From: Coxiellaceae bacterium
Lineage (GTDB): Bacteria; Pseudomonadota; Gammaproteobacteria; Coxiellales; Coxiellaceae
Assembly: GCA_029212925.1 (NCBI GenBank)
Contig: JARGOB010000002.1
Location: forward strand, 186,001 to 250,000
Length of the DNA stretch: 64,000 nucleotides
Direction: 5' to 3'
Shown here in pieces: positions 17,749 to 26,650 of this stretch (positions are counted from its first letter, which is position 1; each line of letters starts with the position of its first letter). The position numbers and the translations under genes are program-made. A model generated the notes under the pieces. That model ran no database searches. It was not told the DNA's origin and saw only the letters and a program-made list of their open reading frames with translations.

Positions 17749-19478
17749 AACCACTACAACGCGCCGCACTAAAATTTACCAAGCCATTTCGACCTAAAAT
17801 ATTACTAGCGCTAAGCCTCATGCTATTAACCAGCTTTGGTGAAGGCATTAGTCTTTTATTGCTTATTCCACTATTGCATTACACAGGCATCACCCCTCAT
17901 AATGGTGGCTCATCGCATACCACTTGGTTACAGAACTTAGTGCCACACAGCCATGTCACGTTAACCGAAGTGTTACTGATCTATATGCTGATTGTGGTCA
18001 GTTTTGCTTGCCTTAATTATGTCAAAGCTTTATCTATATCACGCTTGCAACAACGTCTAATCCAAACTTGTCGACGCACATTATTTAAAGCCACCTGTTA
18101 TGCGCCGTGGTCATTTTTGTCGCTACAAACCATTCCGCATATTACCCAGATGCTAACAACAGAAATCCAACGCATTAGCGGTGCGTTGCAACAAAGCATT
18201 ACATTGCTAGCTAATAGCATCGTTCTACTCACCTATTTAGCAGTAGCCATGTACTTGTCTTGGCAAGTGACGTCGATTGCATTGGCGGCATGCTGTCTTT
18301 TATTATTATTCACCCGCACCCAAACCATTTATGCAAAGCGCAATGGCAAACACGCCTTTAAATTTTTCCGCGATATGCATACCACCATCGAACAAACCTT
18401 GAGTGGACTAAAGCAAGCCAAGTTATGGCAAAGTGAAGCGCAATACTTGGATCAATTGGATGAACAAACTACAACGCTAAATAAAAACCAAGTGGCGTTT
18501 GCGCGCAGTCAAGCTGCAACGCAATGGCTATTTACCAGCGGTGGCGTAGTGATTGTGAGTGTTTTATTTTACCTCAGCGCCGTAACATTACATATTGCAT
18601 TAAGCCATGTGTTGGTGTTGTTAATTACCTTTGCACGAATTATTCCAAAGCTCTCAACGGCACAAAAATCCTACCAAATGGTATTAAACAATATGAGTGG
18701 TGCTGGAGCATTATATGATTTTTATAAAGACTGCCAAAAAAACAAAGTCAAAGAGAGTAGCTCTAAGCAAACGATACCTTTTAATACAGAAATACAAATT
18801 AACCGCATTTGTTATCAGCATCCGGCACAGGATAATCAAACGCTCACCGACTTATCATTAACCATTCCTAAAGGCACTGTCACTGCCATTACTGGCCGCT
18901 CTGGTTGTGGTAAATCGACATTGATGGATTGCTTATCCGGCTTACTGCAACCCCAATCGGGGAGCATTCTCATTGATGGCACCCCACTCACTGCCGAGAT
19001 TCAAAGAAAATGGCAGCGCGGGATTGCTTATGTCAGTCAAGATCCGTTTTTATTGCACGCTTCAATTCGTGAAAACTTTTTTTGGATTTCAGACACACTC
19101 ACTGATGAACAAATATGGCACGCTTTAGAGCTATCACATGCCGCTGAGTTTGTCAGAAAATTACCGCAACAATTAGACAGTGTTGTTGGTCATCGCGGCT
19201 TACGGCTATCGGGTGGCGAACGTCAACGTATCGTGTTGGCACAGGCTATTTTACGCAAACCTCAGCTGCTTATTTTGGATGAGGCTACTAGTCAATTGGA
19301 TATGGCCAATGAACAACTCATTCAACAAAGCCTAAAGGCCTTACCGGGTGATATCACCATTGTTGTGGTGGCACATCGCGTTACCTCCTTAGCTAATGCC
19401 GATCAAATTGTTTTGATTGATCAAGGTAAGGTGAATATTCTGGAAAGCGCTACTAATTTGGAAGCACTCTACAACTAG
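17745..19478 (+). CDS. ABC exporter, fused membrane and ATPase domains
   Basis: A 577-residue half-transporter. The first 300 or so residues hold about six membrane segments. The ATPase domain has Walker A GRSGCGKST (about residue 385), the Q-loop region YVSQDPFLLHASIRENFFW, signature LSGGERQR and Walker B LLILDEATSQLD. It matches the D-type exporters of lasso clusters. It lacks an N-terminal C39 peptidase domain, so leader removal would fall to the B2-like protein. Its stop codon shares CTAG with the stop of the convergent ATPase gene. Confidence 0.85.
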   Translation: MKPLQRAALKFTKPFRPKILLALSLMLLTSFGEGISLLLLIPLLHYTGITPHNGGSSHTTWLQNLVPHSHVTLTEVLLIYMLIVVSFACLNYVKALSISRLQQRLIQTCRRTLFKATCYAPWSFLSLQTIPHITQMLTTEIQRISGALQQSITLLANSIVLLTYLAVAMYLSWQVTSIALAACCLLLLFTRTQTIYAKRNGKHAFKFFRDMHTTIEQTLSGLKQAKLWQSEAQYLDQLDEQTTTLNKNQVAFARSQAATQWLFTSGGVVIVSVLFYLSAVTLHIALSHVLVLLITFARIIPKLSTAQKSYQMVLNNMSGAGALYDFYKDCQKNKVKESSSKQTIPFNTEIQINRICYQHPAQDNQTLTDLSLTIPKGTVTAITGRSGCGKSTLMDCLSGLLQPQSGSILIDGTPLTAEIQRKWQRGIAYVSQDPFLLHASIRENFFWISDTLTDEQIWHALELSHAAEFVRKLPQQLDSVVGHRGLRLSGGERQRIVLAQAILRKPQLLILDEATSQLDMANEQLIQQSLKALPGDITIVVVAHRVTSLANADQIVLIDQGKVNILESATNLEALYN

Positions 19479-20635
19479 AAAACTTCATCATGCAACAAAT
19501 CTACTTGCCCAGTATGCATAAACCATTCAGCAAAGCTGTCATCTTCCAAAGCATATGCACCGCGACTGGATTGCCAGATAAAGCCTTTTTCACGTAACAC
19601 TTGAATCGCGGTTTGAACTGACGACGATGATAAGTCTGATTTACCCGTCAGCTTACAATAACTTTGCATCGCCTGTTCTGAAAACGGAGACCACGCCCGC
19701 TGCTGCTCAATCAATTGTGACAATATGGCACGATGCAAAACAGGCAGTTGTTTATAATCATACTCAAACTCATTCCAAATTTGACCATGCCACAATGATG
19801 CATCCCTTTGTAACGACTCAGAAAATGACCCAGCATCATGACTAATGGCCGCATTGCCCGCCAATTGACGCAAAATTTCAGGTCGATAGCCAATCAACTG
19901 AAACACTTCCCACATGGTATCTGGCAAAAATTGATTATCCGCCGCCAATGAGTGATTGATAGTTTTTGTAAAAAAATCAGTGTATGGCTTACCTAATAAA
20001 GGAAAAGCCGTGATATCAGAACCAAAAAAAGGCTGTTCTTTTTTAATTACTAACTGCGCTAATTTATCGCGATTAGAACCCGTCAGTACTAACATCAATT
20101 GCGGCACTTGCCCTAAGCAATTCAGTTGATCACGAGCCGACTTAATAGCAAACATGGCATTAATGCCTTGCTCTGAAGTTAAAGCATGTTGCGCCTCATC
20201 AACCACTAACAACACCGGCTTATTCGACAACTCTACTAATACATTAAACAAATTGGTTAAGGTCACATGCTCTGGCAACCCAGGTTTAGAAAAATCTAAC
20301 TCAATCGATTTTAGAATATCCACCTTTTTTAAATGTATTTTCTTGGCTAACTTCGCTAACCGGCTTTTATGTTGTGCAATCACCGCCTTGACTGACTCTA
20401 TAATCAGTATCGCCGGATCAGCACATTTGTTTGACCATAAATCCACATATACAACTAACCACTGCCTAGCATCTGCTTCAGGCAGCAAGTCTTGCATCAA
20501 AAAGGTGGTTTTACCTACTCGCCTTGGGCCCGCCAAAAATAAACCTGATGTGGCATTAGCAATGCCTTGCCCTGACAAACTATCGCAGTAGGCTGCAGCC
20601 AAGTTTGAACGATGAAAAGTTAGTTTATTCAGCAT
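19475..20635 (-). CDS. AAA ATPase of unknown function
   Basis: A 386-residue ATPase from ATG 20635 with Walker A GPRRVGKTT (residues 34-42), Walker B PVLLVVDEAQHAL and a sensor-like LMLVLTGSNRDKL. Its C-terminal third resembles a winged helix (SSVQTAIQVLREKGFIW). No nuclease-like domain is visible, unlike the other five ATPases here. The frame is open to TTG 20656, but ATG 20635 has AAGAG upstream. It overlaps the exporter gene at the stop codons only. A long palindrome precedes it. Confidence 0.75.
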   Translation of the reverse strand: MLNKLTFHRSNLAAAYCDSLSGQGIANATSGLFLAGPRRVGKTTFLMQDLLPEADARQWLVVYVDLWSNKCADPAILIIESVKAVIAQHKSRLAKLAKKIHLKKVDILKSIELDFSKPGLPEHVTLTNLFNVLVELSNKPVLLVVDEAQHALTSEQGINAMFAIKSARDQLNCLGQVPQLMLVLTGSNRDKLAQLVIKKEQPFFGSDITAFPLLGKPYTDFFTKTINHSLAADNQFLPDTMWEVFQLIGYRPEILRQLAGNAAISHDAGSFSESLQRDASLWHGQIWNEFEYDYKQLPVLHRAILSQLIEQQRAWSPFSEQAMQSYCKLTGKSDLSSSSVQTAIQVLREKGFIWQSSRGAYALEDDSFAEWFMHTGQVDLLHDEVF

Positions 20636-20647
20636 GTTATTCTCTTT

Positions 20648-20702
20648 TACGTGCAATTATGTAAAAATAGGTAATTTACCTAATTATACATAATTCAACG
20701 TA
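20648..20702. promoter_or_regulatory. Long nested palindrome upstream of the 19475-20635 ATPase
   Basis: Outer arms 20648-20663 and 20687-20702 match at 14 of 16 positions (TACGTGCAATTATGTA against the complement of the right arm). Inside them, TAGGTAA-T-TTACCTA at 20668-20682 is perfect. It lies just before the ATPase start and is a likely operator or structured leader. Confidence 0.65.
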
Positions 20703-20706
20703 ATTG

Positions 20707-20822
20707 TCACCCCACCCCATTTGTCATCCCGGAATTTGCAACGCAAATATCCGGGACCCAGTAATATTATCTCTGGACCCCGGATCGAGTCCGGGGTGAC
20801 ACCTTCAAGTCCAGGGTGACAA
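20707..20822. repeat. REP-like repeat cluster (TGTCATCCCGG type)
   Basis: Imperfect palindromes built from TTGTCATCCCGG and CCGGGGTGACA halves, with three end motifs in about 115 bases. The same motif recurs at nine or so intergenic sites in the window. Confidence 0.7.
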
Positions 20823-20829
20823 CAAATAT

Positions 20830-21849
20830 CTACACTGCCAAAGGCTCAGCCTGCCTAACGGTTTGCCATGGCTGCTCTTGTTGCCATATTGGAAACATTT
20901 CCTTGAGGTGTTTTGCAAACGGTCTTACTGCAGAAATTTTATATTCAGGTCGACCATGGCTGTGCAACATAATCTCTGGAAATGCTAAGCCCAAACCATA
21001 CACACCTGGCGCAATACGTCCTGTATCGTAATCATAAGAGTAATCTTCAGGTAGCCCTTCGATACTGACATGACGGCGCTGAAAACCCACCGCATAAATG
21101 ACCTTATTACATTGCGGCATGTATTGCAGCATATTGTCGGCAGTTGCCTCTGAAGGGATCACTCGATCATCTAACTCTAATGAGCCCACATGACCATTAA
21201 ACTCTCTCTTAGAACGGTAGAAATGATAAATTTGTTTCGCGTCGGTTTTTGCTAAATTTTCTTCAACGGTACGCGCCGATTGATAAGCGCCAAAAACAGC
21301 CACCACATCATCTTTTGTTATTGCTTTAGTGATTAGTCCTGGATTGGCTGCTGTGGTTAACGGAATAACCTCTAATCCAGTAAACGGCAACTCTCTAGCC
21401 TCAGCGCCTAATGCCATAATCACTTTTTTAGCTTTAATGACATGACCACTGGCCATCGTCACCTGCCATGCGTCATCAACCCTGGCTAGTTTTATTGCTA
21501 AGTCAGTATAAGAAGTGATTTGTTTTCTAAAATTGTCAGTAAAATCTTGCAGCGGTTGCGCCGCCACCATCAATGGGCAACGCTTATTCGCTTCCAGTTG
21601 ATCAATAAAATATTTTTTTTCTTCAGGTTTGTATTCAAATGACTCAAAATCATGATACACCTTGGTGAATGACTCAACAGGCGTATTACTACTTACATAA
21701 CGCCAATGCGTGCCTAAATCACCGACTTTAAAGGCAGGATCTATCCATGTAATCTTGTCTGGTTCAATGCCGGCATCAAATAATTGCGCTATTGAAACAA
21801 TGCCCGCAGGACCCGCGCCAATCACTGCCCATTCAAATGTATTTTCCAT
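20830..21849 (-). CDS. FAD/NAD(P)-binding oxidoreductase
   Basis: A 339-residue flavoprotein with N-terminal FAD loop WAVIGAGPAGIVS, a middle segment VIMALGAEAREL and a second nucleotide-binding region VVAVFGAYQSARTVEENL in which the usual GxGxxG is weak. VIYAVGFQRRH resembles the late FAD motif. It belongs to the pyridine-nucleotide-disulfide oxidoreductase fold without a CxxC pair. A clear AAGGAATC site precedes ATG 21849. It lies between the RiPP-like operon and the HPr-kinase gene, so a tailoring role is possible; a role outside the cluster is equally compatible. Confidence 0.7.
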   Translation of the reverse strand: MENTFEWAVIGAGPAGIVSIAQLFDAGIEPDKITWIDPAFKVGDLGTHWRYVSSNTPVESFTKVYHDFESFEYKPEEKKYFIDQLEANKRCPLMVAAQPLQDFTDNFRKQITSYTDLAIKLARVDDAWQVTMASGHVIKAKKVIMALGAEARELPFTGLEVIPLTTAANPGLITKAITKDDVVAVFGAYQSARTVEENLAKTDAKQIYHFYRSKREFNGHVGSLELDDRVIPSEATADNMLQYMPQCNKVIYAVGFQRRHVSIEGLPEDYSYDYDTGRIAPGVYGLGLAFPEIMLHSHGRPEYKISAVRPFAKHLKEMFPIWQQEQPWQTVRQAEPLAV

Positions 21850-22153
21850 AATCTTGATTCCTTTTTTATAACGCCATCATGCTAACATACTCGCCAACCC
21901 GTGCAACTGACAAAAATCAACGCTAGTTGATTTTTGTCATCACGAACTTCACTTTTTGTCATCCCGGAAATCGACATAGTCGATTATCCAGGATCCAGTT
22001 ATATTTTCCTGGATCCCGCATCGAGTGCGGGATGACAAACTCAAGTGCGGGATGGCAATCCCAAACGTAGAATGACAGCACACAAAACACCTTGTTGTTT
22101 ATCCAAGATCCAGTTATATTGCACAGGTTGGAATAAAACATACAGAGGGACTC
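21850..22153. repeat. Intergenic region with REP-like repeats
   Basis: Between the oxidoreductase and kinase genes, two or three REP-like units lie at 21954-22078: TTTGTCATCCCGG at the left, CTGGATCCCGCATCGAG and GTGCGGGATGACA in the middle. Part of the left unit (ATCCAG-TTATATT) reappears at 22098-22118. I see no gene here. Confidence 0.65.
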
Positions 22154-23086
22154 TTGTACCAATATACCGCCTACCATTTAAAGATTATTTCAGAAATAGA
22201 ATTGCCAGCCATTCGTAAAGCTGAATTCAATCCTGAACAAGCTGATGTCACCATCACTTTAGAGTCGCTACCTGAAAATTTAGATAACCCCAGCGAGGTA
22301 ATGCCTTATTTCCAAGCTAAACCTCAGCAGGTACTGGCTAAACTAGGCGATAACGATGGCCGAGTATTAATCGAAAATGGCAAAACCATTAAGTTCGATG
22401 CACCGAACCTTGATCTAAAAATCACTGGGATGTATGCCATTGCGACTGGCTTAGCCAATATTATCCATCAACGCAATTTTCTTATTATCCACGGCAATAC
22501 CGTACACTATAAAGGCAAAAATTTTATTGTTTGCGGCAAGTCCGGCGCCGGAAAATCAACCACGACCACAGCGATACTCAAACAAGGTGGCAAAGTGATT
22601 GCCGATGATATCAGTCCGATCCGTTTTGACGACAGCGGCCAAGCATGGGTATCCCCCGGCATCCCTTATAGCAAATTATGGCCTGAAACTTTAGATCTAT
22701 TAGACTTGCATCATGAAACCCACCATCAAATCAGCCCACTCATGCTAAAACGCTTTATTCCATTATCGGATGAGCGCACTATACAAGAAGACGTGCCCAT
22801 CTCTGCCGTGTTTTTCTTAGCAGCACGTGAAGATATCAATGAAGTTGAATTCACCGCACTGACACCAACCGACGCACTACTGAGCATTCGCCATAATAGC
22901 TACGGCTACCGCCATGTTAAAGGCATGCAAAAACTCGATATGCATTTTGAAAATGCCACCAAGCTCGCAGAGTCTGTGCCGTTTTTTCATATTCGAAGAC
23001 CGATTGAAGGTCGGACGATTGAGCAGGTGGTTGAGTTGATTTCGGATCAGCTAGACCAAGTGCAACATGTAGAACTAACCTGTTAA
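22154..23086 (+). CDS. HPr-kinase-like protein (intact P-loop)
   Basis: A 310-residue HprK-related kinase. Walker A is CGKSGAGKST, followed by KVIADDIS, as in the HPr kinase/phosphorylase C-terminal domain; the N-terminal half is a beta-rich domain of its own. A characterised relative in paeninodin biosynthesis phosphorylates the C-terminal Ser of the precursor peptide. Translation starts at TTG 22154 behind AGAGGGA. Its last 12 bases overlap the end of the convergent ATPase gene. A second 3' end of such a gene lies at 24683-24787. Confidence 0.75.
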   Translation: MYQYTAYHLKIISEIELPAIRKAEFNPEQADVTITLESLPENLDNPSEVMPYFQAKPQQVLAKLGDNDGRVLIENGKTIKFDAPNLDLKITGMYAIATGLANIIHQRNFLIIHGNTVHYKGKNFIVCGKSGAGKSTTTTAILKQGGKVIADDISPIRFDDSGQAWVSPGIPYSKLWPETLDLLDLHHETHHQISPLMLKRFIPLSDERTIQEDVPISAVFFLAAREDINEVEFTALTPTDALLSIRHNSYGYRHVKGMQKLDMHFENATKLAESVPFFHIRRPIEGRTIEQVVELISDQLDQVQHVELTC

Positions 23087-24511
23087 AAATTCACTAAAGT
23101 CAATAATGCTACTGAAGTAGTGCGACGCTTCGACCGATTCACTAACCCCATTAACATGGATCAATACTGGGCGATACGAAAAACCTCGCGGCATAGATAA
23201 CCTGGAAATTTTTTGCTTCATTTCATCAATAACACTCGACCTAACCTCATTTTTTGAAAATTTAATTTCACAAATGTAAATCGTGTTGTATTTAGTCTGT
23301 ATCATCTAAGCAATTTGACAGCCTTTTTGCCTTGCACTTTTTCTTTGAAAAAATGGGTTGTCACAAACAATCTCTGAAGAGTTAATTCGTAATGCATCAA
23401 TAATCAATTGTCTATTATTAAGAATCAAATTTTCGACTTGCAAACCCATAATCACAGGCCAATTTGGCAGCCCGCTCAAATTTAAACCTTCTATACGACC
23501 AGACTCAATCTTTTGCTTATTCGGTAAGATATAATGCAAATAAAATCGTGAGTAATTATCACTCAAACGATAGTGACTTAATTTTGAAATATTTTGGTTT
23601 TTTATGCTCCATGTATAATCCCGACTTACAAATCCAGACTGCACAAGATCATCAAGGTATTCAGAAATCACCCCACCCTTTTCCATTTTTAACTGCTTAA
23701 GAATCTCAGCCTGGTCGACCGAGTGACGAGTTAAGCAGTTAATAATTTCTTTGTAGGACTGTGATCGGTTAGAAAAAAGATCAGAAAATATTTTCTCAAA
23801 CTCTTCAAATAATGCACCGTATTGTGTAAAACACAACTGCTGAATATTAAGCTCAGCTGGTAATTTTGGATCAATGTTTTCTAGGTATCTCGGTATCCCA
23901 CCAGTAACCGCAAGCGTTTTTAGTTTTTCATGAGCAGAAACGCGGTCTTTTTCTTCTCCCCAAAACTCAACACAATCATTGATAGGCAACTCTTTCAGCG
24001 TAAGATTCAACGACACCCTTCCAAGAAATGCCGTACTGCTTAAAATATTTTTTTCGATCCATGATGACACAGAGCCACACAGCACCAAAATCAGCTGATC
24101 ATTTTTGTTAAAATACGTATCCCAAATATTTTTTAACTTACTCAAGAATTCAGGGTCTTTCGAACCCATCCAACTAATCTCATCAAGGATTATTAATACG
24201 CGACCTGATTCCGTTTTTTTTGACAACTCCCAAAACAAATCCCCCCAATCATTTAACTGCTCAGGCTGAAACTTAAGCTGCCGCACAAACTGCCGCACAA
24301 ACTCTTGATGCTGTAATTGCCGTGTTGTTTGAGGAGTTGGCGCTATTCCCGAAAAGCTGTATACCGCATCAAATGCTTTGGCAAACTCTTCTAATAAACG
24401 TGTTTTACCTACACGACGACGCCCCTTAATAACAATAAGGCTGGCAAGCCTTTTTGAGGCCTGGTTTTTAAGAACTTTAAGCTCATGTCGCCTACCAATA
24501 AACGGTTTCAT
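23075..24511 (-). pseudogene. AAA ATPase/DUF234 gene interrupted by an in-frame amber codon
   Basis: A homologue of the 14340 ATPase: Walker A KGRRRVGKT, Walker B VLIILDEISWMGSK, and PFFQRKSARQKGCQI near the end. In the same frame the codons for CQIDYL have become CQIA-stop, with ATG directly after the stop (TAGATG, 23303-23308). The frame then continues with the nuclease-like CEIKFSK to the stop at 23075. So the catalytic-type Asp is changed and the chain is cut into 401- and 76-residue parts. It may be a pseudogene, or make two polypeptides, or be read through. Confidence 0.75.
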
Positions 24512-24517
24512 ATAGCC

Positions 24518-24666
24518 ATCACCAAAATAGCATTTGTCGATTTAGTGATGACAAATATAGAATAAATCGCGAAATATCTCAATCTTGATTGATATTTATT
24601 ATATTTATCACTATATTTCAAATAGATATACTATATCGCCAAATCAACAAATGCAATTTTGGTGAT
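24518..24666. repeat. 31-base inverted repeats upstream of the 23075-24511 ATPase
   Basis: The arm 24518-24548 (ATCACCAAAATAGCATTTGT then CGATTTAGTGA) is the near-complement of 24636-24666, with about five differences. The 87 bases between them are very AT-rich. The left arm lies right at the ATPase start and the right arm abuts the stray kinase 3' end. Confidence 0.7.
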
Positions 24667-24682
24667 TTCATTCGTGAGCATA

Positions 24683-24787
24683 TATCATAGAATGCGCCGG
24701 CCCACCGAAAGCAGAACGATTGAGCAAGTCGTGGCATTGATTTCGAATCAACTGGATCAAGTGCAGCCTGAAACTGTTATCGCATAA
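24683..24787 (+). pseudogene. Stray 3' end of an HPr-kinase-like gene
   Basis: Reading plus, the frame gives RRPTESRTIEQVVALISNQL then DQVQ and a stop at 24785. It is parallel to the end of the 22154 kinase (RRPIEGRTIEQVVELISDQL). The DNA is diverged, so it is not a fresh duplication. Nothing of the rest of that kinase is present upstream. It lies in the same orientation as the intact kinase, with the ATPase between them. Confidence 0.75.
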
Positions 24788-24856
24788 TGTCACTAATACC
24801 GCTCCATGGAACAACTCTCATACCAAGCAGTTCATCTGAAGAATCGCCCACATAAA

Positions 24857-25090
24857 TTAAGCAGCAATCACTCGGTTGAGCACCACTGATTTTCTGCCAC
24901 GTGGGAGGTGATTAAATAAATCTTTACGTAGTGTCGAAGTTGACTTAATTTCTAGCGCAACTGCCATTCCGACAACAAAATTGCCACGCATGGCATGGAT
25001 ATTTAATTGATCTGGGGAGGCGAACCTTAATAAATAACACACCAACACCGAATCGTAGAAATAGAGCTTGGTTGGTTTTTTGTAAGACAC
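24857..25090 (-). pseudogene. Remnant of a DUF4143-type ATPase
   Basis: A 77-codon frame with KLYFYDSVLVCYLLRFASPDQL, then MRGN and VALEIKSTSTLRKDLFNHLP. The first part matches the DUF4143 segment after the wing (K-YFYDTGL-CYLL) and the second its nuclease E-x-K region, but the stretch that normally separates them is missing. The ATPase domain is absent altogether. It is a decayed relative of the ATPases at 26651, 30680 and 32008. Confidence 0.6.
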
Positions 25091-25249
25091 ATATTAAAAT
25101 TGTTGTGGCACGGCTGCAAACAAGTAGTAATGAGCCCCGCCTAAAATAAGGACAAAAAGAGGCCGAACTACAAAATCACCTTAATATAATTAGCATTAAT
25201 TAATTAGCGAAGGCTTGGAGAACGAACATTTAAAGCACTTTGGAATGCA

Positions 25250-25277
25250 CTACTTGCTACTTGCTACTTGCTACTTG
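25250..25277. repeat. Heptanucleotide tandem repeat (CTACTTG x 4)
   Basis: Four perfect copies of CTACTTG lie at 25250-25277, followed by a broken copy. They are 47-74 bases before the TTG start of the secreted protein gene and inside an open frame that begins at ATG 25240. Confidence 0.9.
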
Positions 25278-25323
25278 CTATGCTAAAAAGTCTATACCTA
25301 GCAAGATTACATGGAGGTGTGAA

Positions 25324-25857
25324 TTGAAAAAAATACTAACTGTTGTAACAGCAGCCATTCTCTCAACCTGTTCAGCCACAAATATATTTGCAAACAACAA
25401 ACATTTAGTAACACTTGAACCAGACGGAGTGCACGCCGGCCCAAGCTATCATAACCTCACAATAGGCACAATAAGCGGCGGCAAAACTGAAATTAACAAC
25501 ATGGTTATTAAGATGTATAATAATGCCGACTGCGATGATACAGGAGGCGCCTCGCAGCAAGGAGGATTTCTTACACCAGCAGGGAGCGGGTGGCCCATGT
25601 CAAACGGCTCTAAATTTCATATAACAGAAACAGCAGCCAAACAATTCGCAAAAGATGGTGGAGGTGGCCCATTCCTATCCATGGATATTGTATTTTTGCA
25701 ATTCAGTGACGGCGCCACAGTCGGCAACCTTCAAAGTATGCCTACCTCTGGCACTTCTGGCGCTACCTGCACAAATTTTCAGTCTCCAGCAGGTTGCACA
25801 ACTGCAACTTGTGACCTTCCTACCTCTGTAGGGACCCAAACCATTGACCCAACTTAA
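25324..25857 (+). CDS. Exported protein of unknown function
   Basis: A 177-residue protein from TTG 25324, with a strong GGAGGTG site upstream. It has a Sec-type signal peptide (KKILTVVTAAILSTC to NIFA, about 25 residues), then a Gly/Thr/Ser-rich domain (GGASQQGGFL, GDGATVGNLQ-like) with several Cys residues late in the chain (TCTNF, GCTTATCDLP). No family recognised. An in-frame ATG at 25240 would add 28 residues encoded partly by a 7-base repeat, so copy-number changes would switch frame. It is 19 bases upstream of the 50-residue peptide gene. Confidence 0.6.
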   Translation: MKKILTVVTAAILSTCSATNIFANNKHLVTLEPDGVHAGPSYHNLTIGTISGGKTEINNMVIKMYNNADCDDTGGASQQGGFLTPAGSGWPMSNGSKFHITETAAKQFAKDGGGGPFLSMDIVFLQFSDGATVGNLQSMPTSGTSGATCTNFQSPAGCTTATCDLPTSVGTQTIDPT

Positions 25858-25876
25858 ACTATTAGGAGAGGCAAGT

Positions 25877-26029
25877 ATGAAAACAACTGAACATAAAATC
25901 AATTGGAACCAAGGGCCTACATTAATTAAACTTAACTCCGAGTTAACCAATAGTGGCACCGCTTTTTTTCAAGTCAGAGAAACAGATACAAAGCGTGAAC
26001 AAGGGCTCTGCTGTGGCTCCGGATCATAA
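25877..26029 (+). CDS. 50-residue peptide ending in Ser; candidate modified-peptide precursor
   Basis: A small gene with an excellent AGGAGAGG site before ATG 25877, directly after the exported-protein gene. The peptide begins MKTTEHKINWNQGP and ends QGLCCGSGS. It has no signal peptide. The polar leader-like half and a short Cys/Gly/Ser tail are what a RiPP precursor would look like. HPr-kinase homologues can phosphorylate a C-terminal Ser of precursors, and this peptide ends in Ser within 3 kb of such a kinase. No known leader motif is recognised, so this is a hypothesis. Confidence 0.5.
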   Translation: MKTTEHKINWNQGPTLIKLNSELTNSGTAFFQVRETDTKREQGLCCGSGS

Positions 26030-26118
26030 ATAGCAAGTCGACTGCTTTGCACTAAAATAACATCACATCACATCATGCATAGGCCACAAAATCTAAGCTA
26101 AACATGCATAAGCAAGCG

Positions 26119-26509
26119 TCAAAGCTTACTGTTAGCCAACCCCAGCTTCTCTATTTGATCAACCTGTTGCAAAAAAAAATGACTTGCTCCATAAGGCTAA
26201 TGAATCTTGCTCAAAAGGTTTAATGAATGGCTGGATATCTTTAGTTGCAACATGCCAATCAATATTTTGAATCTTTTGTTTTAAAGCCGCGCAAACCCAT
26301 TCGCCACTTATATTCAACGCACTTGACTGCCATGGCCCCACCCGCCTTAATGCGCCTTGTAATAACGCCATATTAACTGTCACTTTGTTGGTGATATACC
26401 AAATAAAATCATACCAATCGCGCCCTTTGATATACTTACGACACAATAGCGCATGTAATTTACCAGCAAATGAACTCAGCAAGTCTTTCGCCGTCACACT
26501 AAAAATCAT
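26119..26509 (-). pseudogene. Truncated copy of the AbiEii toxin gene (3' part)
   Basis: A copy of the C-terminal part of the 28864-29730 gene, with the frame FSVTAKDLLSSFAGKLHALL onward nearly the same. The copy has one more A in the run at 26168-26176 than the intact gene has at 28917-28924, which shifts the frame before the last residues. DNA similarity continues past the stop codon to about 26090. The 5' part of the gene is missing. Confidence 0.85.
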
Positions 26510-26540
26510 GCCTTCTTACTACATAACCCCTCAAAAAGCT

Positions 26541-26601
26541 AACTTTTGAGGAGTACACTCCTTGAAAGTTTAACTTTTGCGGAGTATACTCCTTATAAGT
26601 T
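26541..26601. promoter_or_regulatory. Two tandem palindromes upstream of the 26651 ATPase
   Basis: Direct repeats of 30 bases, 26541-26570 and 26572-26601, begin AACTTTTGAGGAGTA and AACTTTTGCGGAGTA. Each is itself an imperfect palindrome around GGAGTAxACTCC. The spacing of 31 bases is close to three helical turns, as in tandem operators. Confidence 0.7.
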
Positions 26602-26650
26602 GAATTTAATGACATTAAAATCAATAAGTTAATATAAAATAGGGTTATTC

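Noticed and set aside
15856..19478. A complete lasso-peptide cluster
   Set aside because: B1, B2, nucleotidyltransferase and exporter are present, but no cyclase and no precursor with a typical lasso leader were found in the window.
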